From the NCBI GenBank assembly GCA_024220505.1, contig JAKZZE010000017.1, positions 248,001-312,000 of the forward strand: a DNA stretch of 64,000 nucleotides, in the 5' to 3' direction. Shown one piece after another: positions 14,908-27,197 of the stretch. Under the pieces are notes generated by a model. That model was not told the DNA's origin. It was given only the letters and a program-made list of their open reading frames with translations, and made no database searches. Source of the stretch: Rhizopus arrhizus. Taxonomy: Eukaryota > Mucoromycota > Mucoromycetes > Mucorales > Rhizopodaceae. Within the stretch, counting starts at the first letter, position 1, and every line of letters begins with the position of its first letter. Position numbers and translations under genes: made by a program.

Positions 14908-17900
14908 ATGAGTGGACATCCTTTTGCTTTCTCATCTGTGCCACTCCGACGTGTTGATGCTATCCAATTTGGTATTCTTTCTCCAGAAGAAATTGTAATG
15001 TGTCGAAAAAACAGATGTTAAAATGGAATCTAACTGTCTTTTTTCTTTTAACAGAAAGCAATGTCTGTGTCCAAAATCGAGTTTCCTGAACTATATGAAG
15101 AAGGTACTCAGAAGCCCAGAGTTGGTGGCTTGTTGGACCCTCGAATGGGTACTATTGATCGTAACTATAAATGTCAAACCTGTGGTGAAGGAATGGCAGA
15201 ATGTCCAGGACACTTTGGCCACATTGATTTGGCCAAGCCAGTTTTTCATATTGGTAATAACAACAATAATTGGTAGAATTACGCTCAACTGAACATTTGT
15301 AAATAGGATTTTTAACTAAAATCAAGAAAATACTGGAATGTGTTTGTTTTCACTGCTCCAAACTTAAAGTTGATCAAGTGAGTGTTATTGTCATATTGTA
15401 CTGCACTTCTTTTTTCCTAATGATTACAAACTTTAGTCAAACCCTCGATTTGAAAGAGCTAGAAGAATCAGCGATCGAAAAGTGAGACTTCGTGCTGTGT
15501 GGGATATAGCAAAAACCAAAATGACTTGTGAAGGTGGCGACGAAGAAGATGGTTTAGAAGAAAAAGAAGAGTTCAATAGCGGTAAACGCAAAAGCAACCA
15601 CGGAGGTTGTGGTTATAAACAGCCTCTTATCCGTAAAGATGGTTTAAAGCTTTATGCGCAGTTCCGCTCAAGTCCAGGAGATGTAAGTAGTGTCATTTGA
15701 TTTACTGATTTTATATCTAATAATGTGCTATTGTCAGGACTCTGGAAATGAAGGCAAACAGCAATTAACCGCAGCAAAAGTTTTGCAAATATTAAAGAAT
15801 ATCCCGGATCAAGACATTCGAGATATGGGCTTATCTGAAGAATATGCCAGACCTGAATGGATGATGATTACTGTCTTACCTGTGCCTCCTCCACAAGTTC
15901 GTCCTTCCATCCAAATGGATGGTACCAGTAAGGGTGAAGATGACTTGACCCACAAACTATCTGATATATTGAAGGCGAATGCCAATGTCAAGCGTTGTGA
16001 ATCAGAAGGTGCGCCAGTTCATGTTGTAAATGAATTTGAGCAACTTTTGCAGTTCCACATTGCTACGTACATGGATAATGATATTGCTGGTCAACCGCAA
16101 GCATTACAAAAATCAGGAAGACCTGTAAGATCCGAAATTGAAAAACTGCGTTTTTTCATATTTACTTATTATGATTATAGCTTAAATCTATTCGTGCTCG
16201 TCTTAAGGGTAAAGAAGGTCGTCTTCGTGGTAACCTTATGGGTAAGCGTGTAGATTTCTCTGCTCGTACTGTCATCACTGGCGATCCAAATCTTGCACTT
16301 GATCAAGTTGGTGTACCTCGTAGTATCGCCCGTAATTTAACATATCCTGAAATTGTTACTCCATACAACATTGATAAACTGCAGCAATTGGTTCGCAATG
16401 GTCCTTTGGAACATCCAGGTGCTAAATATGTCATTCGCGATAATGGAGAGCGTATTGATCTCCGTTACCGTAAAAGAGCTGGTGAAATACCGCTTCAATA
16501 TGGTTATCGAGTTGAAAGACATATTAATGATGATGATGTTGTTATCTTCAACCGTCAACCTTCACTTCACAAAATGTCAATGATGGGTCATCGTGTCAAG
16601 GTTATGCCATATTCTACTTTCCGTTTAAATCTATCGGTTACATCCCCTTATAATGCTGATTTTGACGGTGATGAAATGAATCTTCACGTTCCCCAATCTC
16701 TAGAGACACGAGCTGAAGTCACAGAGATTTGTATGGTCCCCAAGCAAATTGTGTCTCCTCAATCAAACAAACCTGTTATGGGTATTGTGCAAGACACACT
16801 CTGTGGTATCCGTAAATTCACATTAAGAGATTGCTTTTTATCTAAAGATCTGGTGATGAATATTGTGATGTGGGTACCTTCTTGGGATGGATATATACCC
16901 CCGCCTGCCATTCTTAAACCTAAGCCATTATGGAGTGGTAAGCAAATCCTTTCTATGGTCATTCCTAAAGGTATCAATTGTCAGACTTTCCATTCTACGC
17001 ACCCTGATGGTGAAACTACTTTAATCTCTCCTGGAGACACTCGTGTCATTATTGAAAACGGTGAATTGATCTGTGGTATTGTATGTAAGAAAACGGTTGG
17101 TACTGCAAATGGTGGTCTTATTCATACAATCATGAATGAACTTGGCCCAGAGTCAGCAAAAGACTTCCTGAGTGGTACTCAGCGTGTTGTAAACTATTGG
17201 TTACTTCAAAATGGTTTTAGTATTGGTATCGGTGACACAATTGCTGATAAGGTCTCTATGGAAACTATTACAAATATTATTTCTCAAGCTAAACAGCGTG
17301 TACAAGAAGTTATCGTTACTGCTCAACAAGACAAGTTAGAAGTTCAACCTGGTATGACACTTCGTGAATCATTTGAAGCCAAGGTCAATCAAACACTGAA
17401 CAAAGCTCGTGATGATGCTGGTAAAATGGCCCAAAACAGTTTGAAGGAAGACAACAATGTAAAGCAAATGGTAATTGCTGGTTCAAAAGGTTCTTTTATT
17501 AATATTTCACAAATGTCTGCTTGTGTTGGTCAACAAAATGTTGAAGGTAAACGTATCCCTTATGGCTTCAAGTTCCGTACGTTGCCTCACTTTTCTAAAG
17601 ACGATCACAGTCCAGAAAGTCGTGGTTTTGTTGAAAATTCTTATTTGAGAGGTTTAACTCCCACAGAATTTTTCTTCCACGCTATGGGTGGTCGTGAAGG
17701 TCTTATTGATACAGCTGTTAAGACTGCCGAAACTGGTTACATTCAGCGTCGTTTAGTAAAGGCTTTGGAAGATGTTATGGTTAAGTATGATGGCACTGTG
17801 CGAAACTCACTTGGTGATATTATCGAATTTTGCTATGGTGAAGACGGTATGGATGCTGCCACAGTTGAATCACAAAAATTCCATTCTCTCAGATGCAGTT

Positions 17901-20528
17901 ACGAAGAGTTTGAGAAGCGTTATAAGGTTGATGTAATGAAGGAAGGATTCAAAAAAGGTTGTCTTAATTTTGGTGTACGCCAATCAATTGAAGGCAATGA
18001 AGAGGCACAAGCTTACTTGGAACAAGAATTTACTCAATTAGTAAAGGATCGTAAAACGTTGCAAACAAGCATTTTCAAGAGTGGCGAAGACAAATGGCCA
18101 TTACCTGTTAACCTTTCTAGATTAATTACTAATGCTCAGCAAATCTTCCATATTGATCCTCGGAAACCTTCTGATATTCACCCGTTCCAAATTATTGATG
18201 GTCTTACAAATATTGTTGATCGTCTGCATGTTGTCCGTGGTAAAGACAAGATATCTGCTGAAACTCAGAAGAATGCCACATTATTATTTGGAATATTACT
18301 TCGTTCAACATTTGCTGTCAAACGAGTGATAGAAGAATATCATCTGACATCACAAGCATTTGAATGGTACTTGTTTGAAATATATACATAGGGAGCTGTG
18401 TTTCATAAGTTAACCTAAATAACATACTAGGGTTCTTGGAGAAATAGAATCACGCTTTTTACAATCAGTTGTTGCACCAGGTGAAATGGTTGGTACCATT
18501 GCTGCTCAATCTATTGGTGAACCTGCTACTCAAATGACTTTGAATACCTTCCATTATGCTGGTGTATCAAGTAAAAACGTCACTCTTGGTGTGCCTCGTT
18601 TGAAGGAAATTATCAACGTTGCTAAAAATATTAAGACACCTCGTCTTGAAGTTTGGCTTGATAATGAAAGATCTCGTAATATTGAATTAGCTAAGGAAGT
18701 TCAAGTCAAACTCGAGCATACTACACTTCAACGATTGACTTCTGTCGCTGAGATTTACTACGATCCTGATCCACGTCAAACTGTAATCAGTGAAGATGCC
18801 GACTTTGTTGAAACATATTACTCACTTGAAGACGATAATTCACCATTTGTCACCCGTGTATCTCCTTGGTTGCTCCGTTTGGAATTGAATCGTGCCATGA
18901 TGGTTGACAAAGGCATTTACGTCACTGATATCGTGCAAAAGATTTCAGAGGAGTTCAGACATGATCTTCATGTTATGGGTAGTGATGACAATTCAGAAAA
19001 GCAAGTTGTTCGTTGTAGAGTTATGCTGGACGAAAATGAAAAGAATGCTGAGGGTGATGACGAAAGCAAGCCCGAGGAAGATACTTTCCTTCGTAAATTG
19101 GAATCAAGCATGTTGAGTTCTATTAATCTTTGTGGTATACCTGGTATTAAGAAAGTATACATCGTTGAGCGAAAGAATACAGTTCTTAACGATAAAGGAA
19201 GTTTTGAAACTACTACTGAATGGGGTCTTGACACAGATGGTACAAACTTACAAGAAGTTATGTGTCAAGAAGGTGTTGATGAAACTCGTACCTATTCAAA
19301 TAACACAGTTGAAATTATGGAAGTACTTGGTATTGAAGCCACACGTAAAGCTCTTCTTAAAGAATTACGTAACGTTATTGAATTTGATGGTTCTTATGTT
19401 AACTATCGTCATTTGGCTCTTCTTTGTGATGTTATGACCAACCGTGGTCACTTGATGGCTATCACTCGTCATGGTATTAACAGAGCTGAAACTGGTGCTT
19501 TAATGAGATGTTCTTTTGAAGAAACTGTAGAAATCCTTTTGGAAGCTGCAGCTGTTGGTGAGCTTGACGACTGTAAAGGTGTTACAGAAAACGTCTTGTT
19601 GGGTCAAATGGCTCCTCTTGGTACAGGCGAATTTGATATTGTTTTGGATGAAGATTTACTTCAAACAGTACCACAAGATCACAGACAAAATTTACAAATG
19701 GGTGTTACTGGTGATGTAGCTGGATTTGCTACACCAGGTCCAGGTTACATGACACCTAGTATGGCTACTCCATATGATACTCGTTCTCCTGACTGGGTTG
19801 ACTTTTCACAGCCATCCTCTCCCTCAGAACCTATGTTCTCCCCTATGGGTAATACAGGTGCCGTCGGTATCGCCAGTCCATGGCGTGGTGATCTTAGCCC
19901 TTATGCTCAAAGCCCAGGCTATTCTCCTACATCTCCTGGATATTCTCCATCAAGTCCATCCTATGCGGCTTCACCTGGATATTCACCTGCCTCTCCCAAT
20001 TACTCACCTACCAGTCCCAGCTACTCACCCACTAGTCCTAGTTACAGTCCTACTAGCCCAAGCTATTCACCAACTAGTCCCAGTTATTCACCTACTAGCC
20101 CCAGTTATAGCCCCACTAGTCCTAGCTACAGTCCTACAAGCCCTAGCTACAGTCCTACAAGTCCCAGTTACTCACCCACTAGTCCAAGTTATAGTCCTAC
20201 CAGCCCTAGTTATTCACCTACTAGTCCAAGCTATAGTCCCACTAGTCCTAGCTATTCACCCACCAGCCCAAGCTATAGTCCAACAAGTCCTAGCTACAGC
20301 CCCACTAGTCCTAGTTACTCTCCTACTAGCCCTAGTTACAGCCCTACTAGCCCTAGTTATTCACCAACTTCTCCAAGTTATAGCCCTACTAGTCCAAGCT
20401 ATAGCCCAACTTCACCAAGTTATAGTCCAACAAGCCCTAGCTACAGTCCAACTTCGCCTAGCTACTCTCCAACGAGTCCCAGCTATAGCCCAACGTCGCC
20501 TAGCTACTCTCCAACATCACCTAACTAA
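14908..20528 (+). CDS. RPB1: RNA polymerase II largest subunit (RPB1)
   Basis: Catalytic subunit of Pol II. Seven exons read without a break: 14908-14994, 15055-15253, 15307-15377, 15437-15682, 15738-16124, 16181-18366 and 18431-20528, giving about 1,757 residues. It starts [20 protein letters not shown]. The clamp zinc site is seen in [17 protein letters not shown] and [30 protein letters not shown] and [16 protein letters not shown] carry the switch region and the three Mg-binding Asp. Bridge-helix/trigger-loop sequences include [20 protein letters not shown] and [16 protein letters not shown]. The foot and cleft follow, then a linker and a C-terminal domain of YSPTSPS heptads ending directly at the stop with YSPTSPN; there is no acidic tip as in animals. 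Convergent with the metacaspase gene. Confidence 0.98.
20001..20525 (+). repeat. RPB1 CTD heptad array (25 uninterrupted heptads)
   Basis: 525 nt encode 25 consecutive heptads, 24 exact YSPTSPS plus a final YSPTSPN. A few degenerate units precede it ([27 protein letters not shown]; about 19915-20000). Synonymous codons vary between units (agt/agc/tca for Ser, tac/tat for Tyr), so the DNA repeat is less perfect than the protein repeat. The CTD is the platform for Ser2/Ser5/Ser7 phosphorylation and RNA-processing factors. Confidence 0.97.
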
Positions 20529-20834
20529 AATTTTTTACAAAAATAAAATTTCTTGTTTTTTATTGTTTCGTGTCGTTTTTTTTTTTTTTTTTTTTTTTTG
20601 TACTTGTCAGACTACACTGGCACTAGACAATAATCATTTGTATTGTTGGCCTTTAAAATGGGGTTTCTTCCCCTTAAACTTAGGCAATTCAACGATTGAT
20701 TTGTTTGGGTTGGTTCTTTATTATTAAAATCGTTCACAGGAGAGCTCCAAATGATTTTTTTTTATTCTTAGCAACACAGACAGCTACATAATTTCATTTT
20801 CTTTTATTACCAACAAATCAAAGCAGTAGTTATT

Positions 20835-22554
20835 TAACATTTAAATGGGAGATTGACATCAATAGGATGAGATGCACTCATCTGTGGACGTTGAGAATAT
20901 TTATCGCGTAAGATTTGACGAAGGCTATTTAAGAGCTGATGATAAGACTGATATGGATCTTGACGAAGTGATGCTATTAAAAAGAATGAGTAGCCGTCAT
21001 AAAAAAGGGAGGAGAGGGTGTTAGTGTCTTACTGGTAAGAGCATAGCTCATAGCTCCTGTAGCACGACCAGCTTCTTTAGCATCTGCCGAAGTTTGATCA
21101 TCTTTACATCCAGAAAACATAATTACATCGGCCAAAGTTGTATTTCTTTCTCGTACACCATCAGAAATCTGGCGAGATTCCAGTAGTTGTTTACCAAGTG
21201 ACATGATTGAGCTCAACGCGCCATCCTTATCTCCTCGAGCGTATTGGATACCAGCTGATAAAATACCCATACCGGCATGTTTGAACAAATTATTTTCCTT
21301 AATCTCTCCTTTTGTTGAATAAACATAGGGTAAATCAAGAACAGTCCCTGAATGGCAACTGTCAAAGATAGCCGTCAAACGACATCCTTTAGGAAGAGGT
21401 CTTACCAAAATGTCATGCAAATCCTAACATATTTTTCAGTTTTAGTACGATACTCTAACAAATATTTTTGAGACAACACTCTACATCGTCGCGGATTTGA
21501 CCAGAAGCGCCTTCATATTGCTCATAGTCCAATGGATAAATCGTTTCATCATGGCCGTCATCTTCATCACTACACGTGTCGGCCACTCTTCCTCCATGGC
21601 CACTGTAATGAAAGAAAAATCTAACTAAAAGTTTTAATCTTTTGTATAAAAAAAAGTCAGGTTTCCCTTACGAATCATTTGGTTCTGCATCGTGAACTAA
21701 CCATTGCATGGCAGCAAGAATGTTTGCACGAGTAGGCTGAAATCTAGATTCATTTTGATCATCTGTCAAAATAACCATATCTTCCTATATGCCAATTAGT
21801 TTGCCTTCGCCATTCAGTCTATAAAACATGCTCTTTATTTACCTCTTTAAAATTGTACAAGGAAATCAGAAACTTTTTGATGTTTTGCACATCATTGATA
21901 CAACCTTCATACAAATTTAAAAAAGAAGTGAGTACAAGTATGACATATATTAGAAAGCTAAGAAAATACCATCCAATTGGTTTTTTGTTCCTATATAATT
22001 TATGCCGATTAAAAGTGCCCTCTTTTTGCCTTCGCCTATTTGAATCCTGATATTAGTATAATTGCATTTTAAATTTGGGCTTATGTTTACAATTAGATAT
22101 CTCAAAGTCAGATAGTTTTTCCTGGTTTACAGTGGGGTCTACATGTAAATAAAAGTCTTCTTCATTGTCTTCATGATTAACCATTCCACCATATGTAACT
22201 AATTTAAAATTTAGAAAATGATCGATATTTGTGGGTAAGGAAAGAATACTTACCAGGATTTGGACCTGGATTATGCTTTGTATCAGGTGGCTGGGGGTAG
22301 TTAGGGTTTGGGTCAGAGTAATCTTCTTGAGTAAAAGTAGGATCAGAACTATCATCATAGGATGAGGATGTGTAGGAGTGAGAGTTTTCATTTTGGCTTG
22401 AGGTCTATATTCTTTTATTGTTAGTATTTTAATAAATATAAACTGAAAATATATTTGAAAATATTACATAAGAATAGGTATGAGAGGAATAAACTTGTTG
22501 ACGCTCATAGCTGCTAGCATCTTCTTCCGGCTCTGGGTATCCGTATCTGCTCAT
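20835..22554 (-). CDS. MCA1: Metacaspase (MCA1/YCA1-like, type I)
   Basis: Cys-dependent, Ca-activated peptidase cleaving after Arg/Lys, linked in fungi to stress, proteostasis and cell death. It starts [20 protein letters not shown] with a prodomain rich in Ser, Tyr, Pro, Asn and Asp encoded in several short exons. The caspase fold starts [20 protein letters not shown] after an intron with a TACTAAT branch site (about 22030-22095). Catalytic His is in [16 protein letters not shown]; catalytic Cys is in [15 protein letters not shown]. The substrate/Asp segment [16 protein letters not shown] is present, then [16 protein letters not shown] and, across the last intron, [18 protein letters not shown], ending DVNLPFKC. 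All exons can be joined in frame. A LINE fragment lies about 200 bp upstream of the start codon. Confidence 0.93.
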
Positions 22555-22743
22555 GATTACAATTTTGTAAGAGAAAAAAGAAAAGGAAAAGAAAAGAAAA
22601 TGACAGAACAAAGCACCAATGCTTTTTCATGTTACACCAACTTAAATTATAGCTCAAAACCGTTCTAGTTACCGAACCTGATGAATACTTCAAAAAAAAA
22701 AGGTAAAGATATTTACCTAAGTTTTTTGTTACACAAAAGTGGT

Positions 22744-22756
22744 TTTAACAAATTAC
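22744..22756. repeat. Target-site duplication, left copy
   Basis: The 13 nt TTTAACAAATTAC are repeated exactly at 24199-24211 and bracket the LINE fragment at its expected 3' and truncated 5' ends. Confidence 0.8.
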
Positions 22757-24198
22757 GTTTAATAATAATGTATTTATTGTAAAATTTTAATGACCCAAAT
22801 TGAGCACATAATAATATGAAATTATTGCATTGCCCGAGCCAGTTCAAGATTTGGGTGGGAGCTAAAAACCTTTTGATAGGCAAAAGGGAAAAAGGGTAAA
22901 GAAGGGAAGAGGTGATAGACAAAGTAACAAACAATACTAGATTAATTCGGGCCAAGCCAATGCAAGAGTTTAGAGCCAAGGGGTGGGACCTCAGGAGCGA
23001 TCTTGTCATGGTGAAGATAGTCAAGTTCATGTAAAATTTGGCAAATGGTTGGCCAACGTATAAACCAAGCAGCATATTTCGATCGATTTTGTGTCGTTGG
23101 CTTTTTCCTGGAAGTGGGCAAGATATTCAGGAGAAAAGATAAAGGATCAGTAACAGTGCTTGGTAATTGAAGACGTCGATGCATATTTAGACAAGTAATA
23201 GCATGTGACCGAGTAAGTAGATCATGGGGGTGGTATATACACGGCTTTGGTCTACCACCGGGTAACCAACCCATACGCCAGCGAATTAAGCGACTACGTT
23301 CAACATAGGACATCGGTAGCCAGAGGATGGGATCCACAATCAATTGGGGGCGACAAGTGGAAAGGAGGATGGAATTGGTATCGGTACGGCGTTTTTCGAG
23401 AGTTTCTTGTAGGTGAGCTTGACAAATAGTTTTAAACTGTCGTTTATTAAGTTGGTTTGGATCAATATCCCTACATCGACGCCAGAGTGGAGAAGTGGTG
23501 AGCTTGTACCATTGAGATTGGCTTGAAGAGGTGCGAATATATGGGAGTAATCTAAAAATAAGGGTATCCTCTGGTGTATTAGTACTACGGAGCAAGAACT
23601 TAGCTTGTAAGATATGGGTGCGTTCTTTCATCGTAGGCTGATTCACCAGATGTAGCATGACCTTAACGGATGAGCGTGGGCTGCCTCCAAAGATCTGACG
23701 TAGACACTGATTTTGACATGATTCCAGCTTCTGGAAATCTTTATATTTCACAGCACTGATTGCAAGACCGTACTCAAGTTGAGGACGCACTATTTGAGAG
23801 TAGAATCGTACTGAGAGAAGTTTGTTAAATCCGGTGGAATTAACACCGATGGCAGTCATTTGATTCATAGTCTTCAGGGCTTTGGTAGTATTACTTTGGA
23901 TAAGTGCCTGTGTGTCAAGATATCCACCAGGGCTGATAGGAATACCTAAGTAACTAAAGGAGGTTTCATGAGGAATAGTAGTACCATAGAGTGTATAGTT
24001 TTGGGTATCGGAGGATGGGGCCAATATTACACACTTGAGAGGATTCCAACGATAACCCAAATGGAGACTATGTTCTTCGCAACGCTGTAGAAGCATTTGG
24101 AGTTGAGTAGGGGAGGCGATGAGAACGACATCATCAGCATACAACAAACAGTTAATTGATAGTGCAAACTCAATAGGAGCAGGTTGAGAGTCCACTTC
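22757..24198 (-). mobile_element. 5'-truncated non-LTR (LINE) retrotransposon insertion
   Basis: A 1,442-bp insertion on the minus strand bounded by an exact 13-bp duplication, containing the 3' half of a LINE reverse transcriptase ORF followed by a 3' segment with an AT-rich end (no long poly-A). Truncation at the 5' end falls inside the reverse transcriptase domain, just before the YADD catalytic motif, as in incomplete target-primed reverse transcription. The insertion lies in the 5' flank of the metacaspase gene in the same orientation. Confidence 0.85.
22942..24195 (-). pseudogene. LINE reverse transcriptase fragment (C-terminal part)
   Basis: An uninterrupted 417-codon frame running directly from the truncated 5' end (first codon is GTG, not a true start). 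It contains the RT active site CLLYADDVVLIAS near its N-terminus, then LGYRWNPLKCVILAP and SYLGIPISPGG (RT thumb-proximal motifs), a connection region with SVRFYSQIVRPQLEYGLAIS and a distal Cys/His cluster (PCIYHPHDLLTRSHAITC) like the zinc-knuckle region of LINE proteins. Fingers, endonuclease and ORF1 are absent, so it cannot move by itself. The lack of in-frame stops suggests a recent insertion. Confidence 0.88.
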
Positions 24199-24211
24199 TT
24201 TAACAAATTAC
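24199..24211. repeat. Target-site duplication, right copy
   Basis: Exact copy of the 13 nt at 22744-22756, at the truncated 5' end of the LINE fragment. Confidence 0.8.
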
Positions 24212-24639
24212 AGTGGGGCTGGTAAATTTTGTCGGTTTGAAGAAAAGAAACTTCGTTTAGCAAAAAAACAAAAGTCGTTTCCAGAAAAATAAATATCACT
24301 AACCTAAATGAAATTTTCGTTTAGTATATTTATTGTTGTCGCTTTGTACTTGTTTTAATGCAATACCTGTATTGAATGACCAGAGCGATAACCTAGGTGG
24401 CGAATTTTTTATGATTTTCCTACTTTTGTTCTACTTAAAGATGATCAGTCTAAAGGATATTTTCTGGTGAAAAGGCTAGGGTGTTCGCCAGTCTTTCTCA
24501 AATCATTTAGGATCTTGAGAAAATTCAATACAGCTGCTTGATCGCGATTCCAAAGTCATTTTTTTATTCTTGTGGTTTGTTGTTTAAGACATGAGTGGCT
24601 CTTACATCTAGTACTGCATTAGTTATCAAGAATTAATCT

Positions 24640-25245
24640 TTGGATTACCTCAGCAAACCATTACATAGCACGTCTGACTTGTTTCTCAAGTGGTGGTTCA
24701 TTTGAGACTATGAAGTCTTCAAGTCCTCAAACTGCGATTTCAAAGAATCAATAATGTCATCAGCACAAGGTTGTGAGTCTTTTTCTACTATTTGTTGAAT
24801 GTGCTGCTCATGCTCAGTACTCAGTGAGTTGGGTCAGCCGGGATTTCTTTGCAACTTTTTTTAAACTATCTTCTCAGTTTCTTGATAGTGTTTCCACCAG
24901 CACATAGCAGTACGAGGATTAATTCCAAGATCCTTTGCATGCAAAGTCACTTTTCCTCTTTCCGTAGGATCCTCGATCATTCGGTCAATAAGTATCTTTC
25001 TGGTTTGATCGCTGTAGACTTTGTAGACACTGCTTTCTTGACAACTTCTATAGCCTTTTTTGTTGAATCTTTTGTAATAGTTTCTTTCTCTGCTGGTATG
25101 AGATTCAAATAGGACTTTTGGCTCGTTATGGTTTCAAATACTACGTTTGGATCACTGATTTGGTTAATACACCTTCCATCGGGTCGAAGACTCCCTCTCC
25201 ATCCTTATTGTAGACATTATTATGTCCGTCTTCATAAAAAAATGT
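24640..25245 (-). pseudogene. Decayed IS630/Tc1-mariner superfamily transposase
   Basis: Minus-strand translation gives fragments in shifting frames: YEDGHNNVYNKDGEGVFDPM and EGVLTKSVIQ at the N-terminal side, ETITSQKSYLNLIPAEKE, an HTH-like VTLHAKDLGINPRTAMCWWK (about 24900-24985), then EYEHEQHIQQIVEKDSQPCA, DDIIDSLKSQFEDLK and SQMNHHLRNK. The HTH and second block align by eye with the transposase fragment at 58875-59407. Several stops and frame changes, and no catalytic domain seen, so it is a dead copy. The surrounding 24212-26680 shows nothing else I can name. Confidence 0.6.
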
Positions 25246-26680
25246 ATTTTTTTTTCACGCTATTCAATTGTTAGAGAAAGGAAAGAAATAAAACTTTTAC
25301 ATCATAGCCAACAATAATCCCTCAACAACGCCAATTTGACTTGGCCCAAAAAGACAAAGCAAAATATTCAAAAGCGATAATTATTTGTTAGCAAACTGCC
25401 AAGTATTTTTCAGATAGTGCCATTTATTTTTTCAGAACAGATAAAATTTACCAGCCGCACTGTATAAGAAGAAAGGATTTAAATAGTGCTATATATGAGA
25501 GATTTACTATTGACGGCTTTCCTTTTATTGATAAACAGTTGGTCACTCGTTTTATGTCGCAGTTTGCCATCCTCAAAAGGGGCAGACTCAATCTTGACTA
25601 GCATGTTCAATCGCTTACACTCTGTTCCTTTTGGTCCATACCGCTCTCAGATGTGTGATTCCTTGTATATTTTATAAATAAAAATAAACAAAAAAAGCAC
25701 TATGTATGAACCAAATGCTAGCAGCTAAATTATTCTTCTCTACAATTTATCTTTTTTTCTTTTCTTATTTAGAGTTTGGGTATTGCTCTCAATTTGAGAT
25801 ACTAAGTTGTACTCAAGTGCTACAATAAAGTATTCCCATTTATAAAATTATTATATCAATAGAAATCGTTATGATAACCATCAGATGCAAAAGACTGTAA
25901 AAAAAAAGAGTATGAAACTACCAGACTAGATTCGTCATCTGCCGCTTTATTATTTATATATAGATAATGCAAAGAGCTGTAGCAAAGGCGAATATAAGAC
26001 GAACATTGCTTGTTGAAGTGTCATGAAGCTAGAAAAAGTATACAACTAAAAAACTCTAGCTTATAGCCATAGGTATTTTTTTCTTGCTATAATCAACAGA
26101 CATTTGCAATAGACCTAATGTTCTATACATTGGAGAAAGAGAGAAATAACAGAAGAAAAAAAATAGATTATTCATTGCTTACCAGAGAAGACACTATATA
26201 GAGCTTCCCGATGCCTAGGACGTAGAATATCAGATAATAATCCTCAAGAAATGTTATGACCATCTACTGAACACTATTTTGTTATAAGAATATCCTACTG
26301 CCAAATAACAGTTGAAAAATTGCATACTGTGTCTAGCTATGAATGGCCAGAGATTGTCAAATGCCAAACCATAAGATACAAACTAATTCTAAATGTGAAC
26401 CAATAGGTTTTTAAAGGAGTATAAATGCTGCTCTTAGCATCCGCTTTATAACTACTGCATAAATAGTATTCTAGCCAAGACACTCTCCTCTTAAAGTAGT
26501 AAAGACCGTTTCTAGTGGTCATTTTAATTAATTTGCCGATACTACGTCATCATCTTGGTGGTGACTTAAGTGAAGGCGGCTCTGTGTAGAAAGTTTTTGT
26601 CCCAGGGTTTATTTTTTCCAAAAAAATTTACTTTTCCAATACTTTGTCACTTCAACCCCTCACTCTTTAATTATCATACA
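25246..26680. other. Gene-poor spacer upstream of QCR6
   Basis: AT-rich, with only short chance ORFs on both strands and no recognisable protein or RNA. The last 150 bp before 26681, with a pyrimidine-rich stretch, should hold the QCR6 promoter and 5' UTR. Confidence 0.5.
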
Positions 26681-27197
26681 ATGGGTCTTTCTGAATTCTT
26701 TTCTAGCTTTGTTCCTACCGTTTTTGCTGATGAAGAACCTGTCGAGGAACAACCTGTCGAGGAACAACCTGCTGAAGAAGTTGTAGAAGAAGAGGAAGAA
26801 GAAGAAGAAGAGCCCGAGGATCCTAAGGAAGCCATTATGGAAGGTATTTATATTTTTACACTATCCAAACGAAAAAAGAAGCATGAATTACTTATTAGAG
26901 CAAGGGGCTAACCTTTTATTATGATAGCTTGTGCTGAAGAATGCTCTGCTTTGAAGAAGCATTTCGATGAATGTAATGAACGCGTTGAAAACGGTTCTTC
27001 TGAAAACTGTAAGCTCAAAAGAGGCAATGTAATAGAGTGAAAGGTTGAAATTAATATTCTTTTTTAGGTGTTGAAGAATTCTTCCACTTTATGCATTGTG
27101 CTGATGAATGTGTAAGTTTTTCTTTTGTTATTTATAACTATGTTGCTCAATGTTCAATATATAGGCTGCTCCCAAGATCTTTGCTGCCACCAAATAA
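26681..27197 (+). CDS. QCR6: Cytochrome bc1 complex hinge protein (subunit 6)
   Basis: Small acidic subunit of respiratory complex III on the intermembrane-space side, near cytochrome c1. Exons 26681-26843, 26928-27008, 27068-27111 and 27165-27197 give MGLSEFFSSFVPTVFADEEP, an acidic run (a PVEEQ unit repeated, then about ten Glu), then the conserved ACAEECSALKKHFDECNERV, VEEFFHFMHCADEC and a terminal AAPKIFAATK. The twin cysteine pairs of the hinge fold are present. Length of about 106 residues is normal. Confidence 0.94.

Noticed and set aside
19774..20727. 317-codon plus-strand ORF overlapping the RPB1 CTD
   Set aside because: It is the CTD repeat read in another frame; repeat DNA without stops gives long shadow frames.
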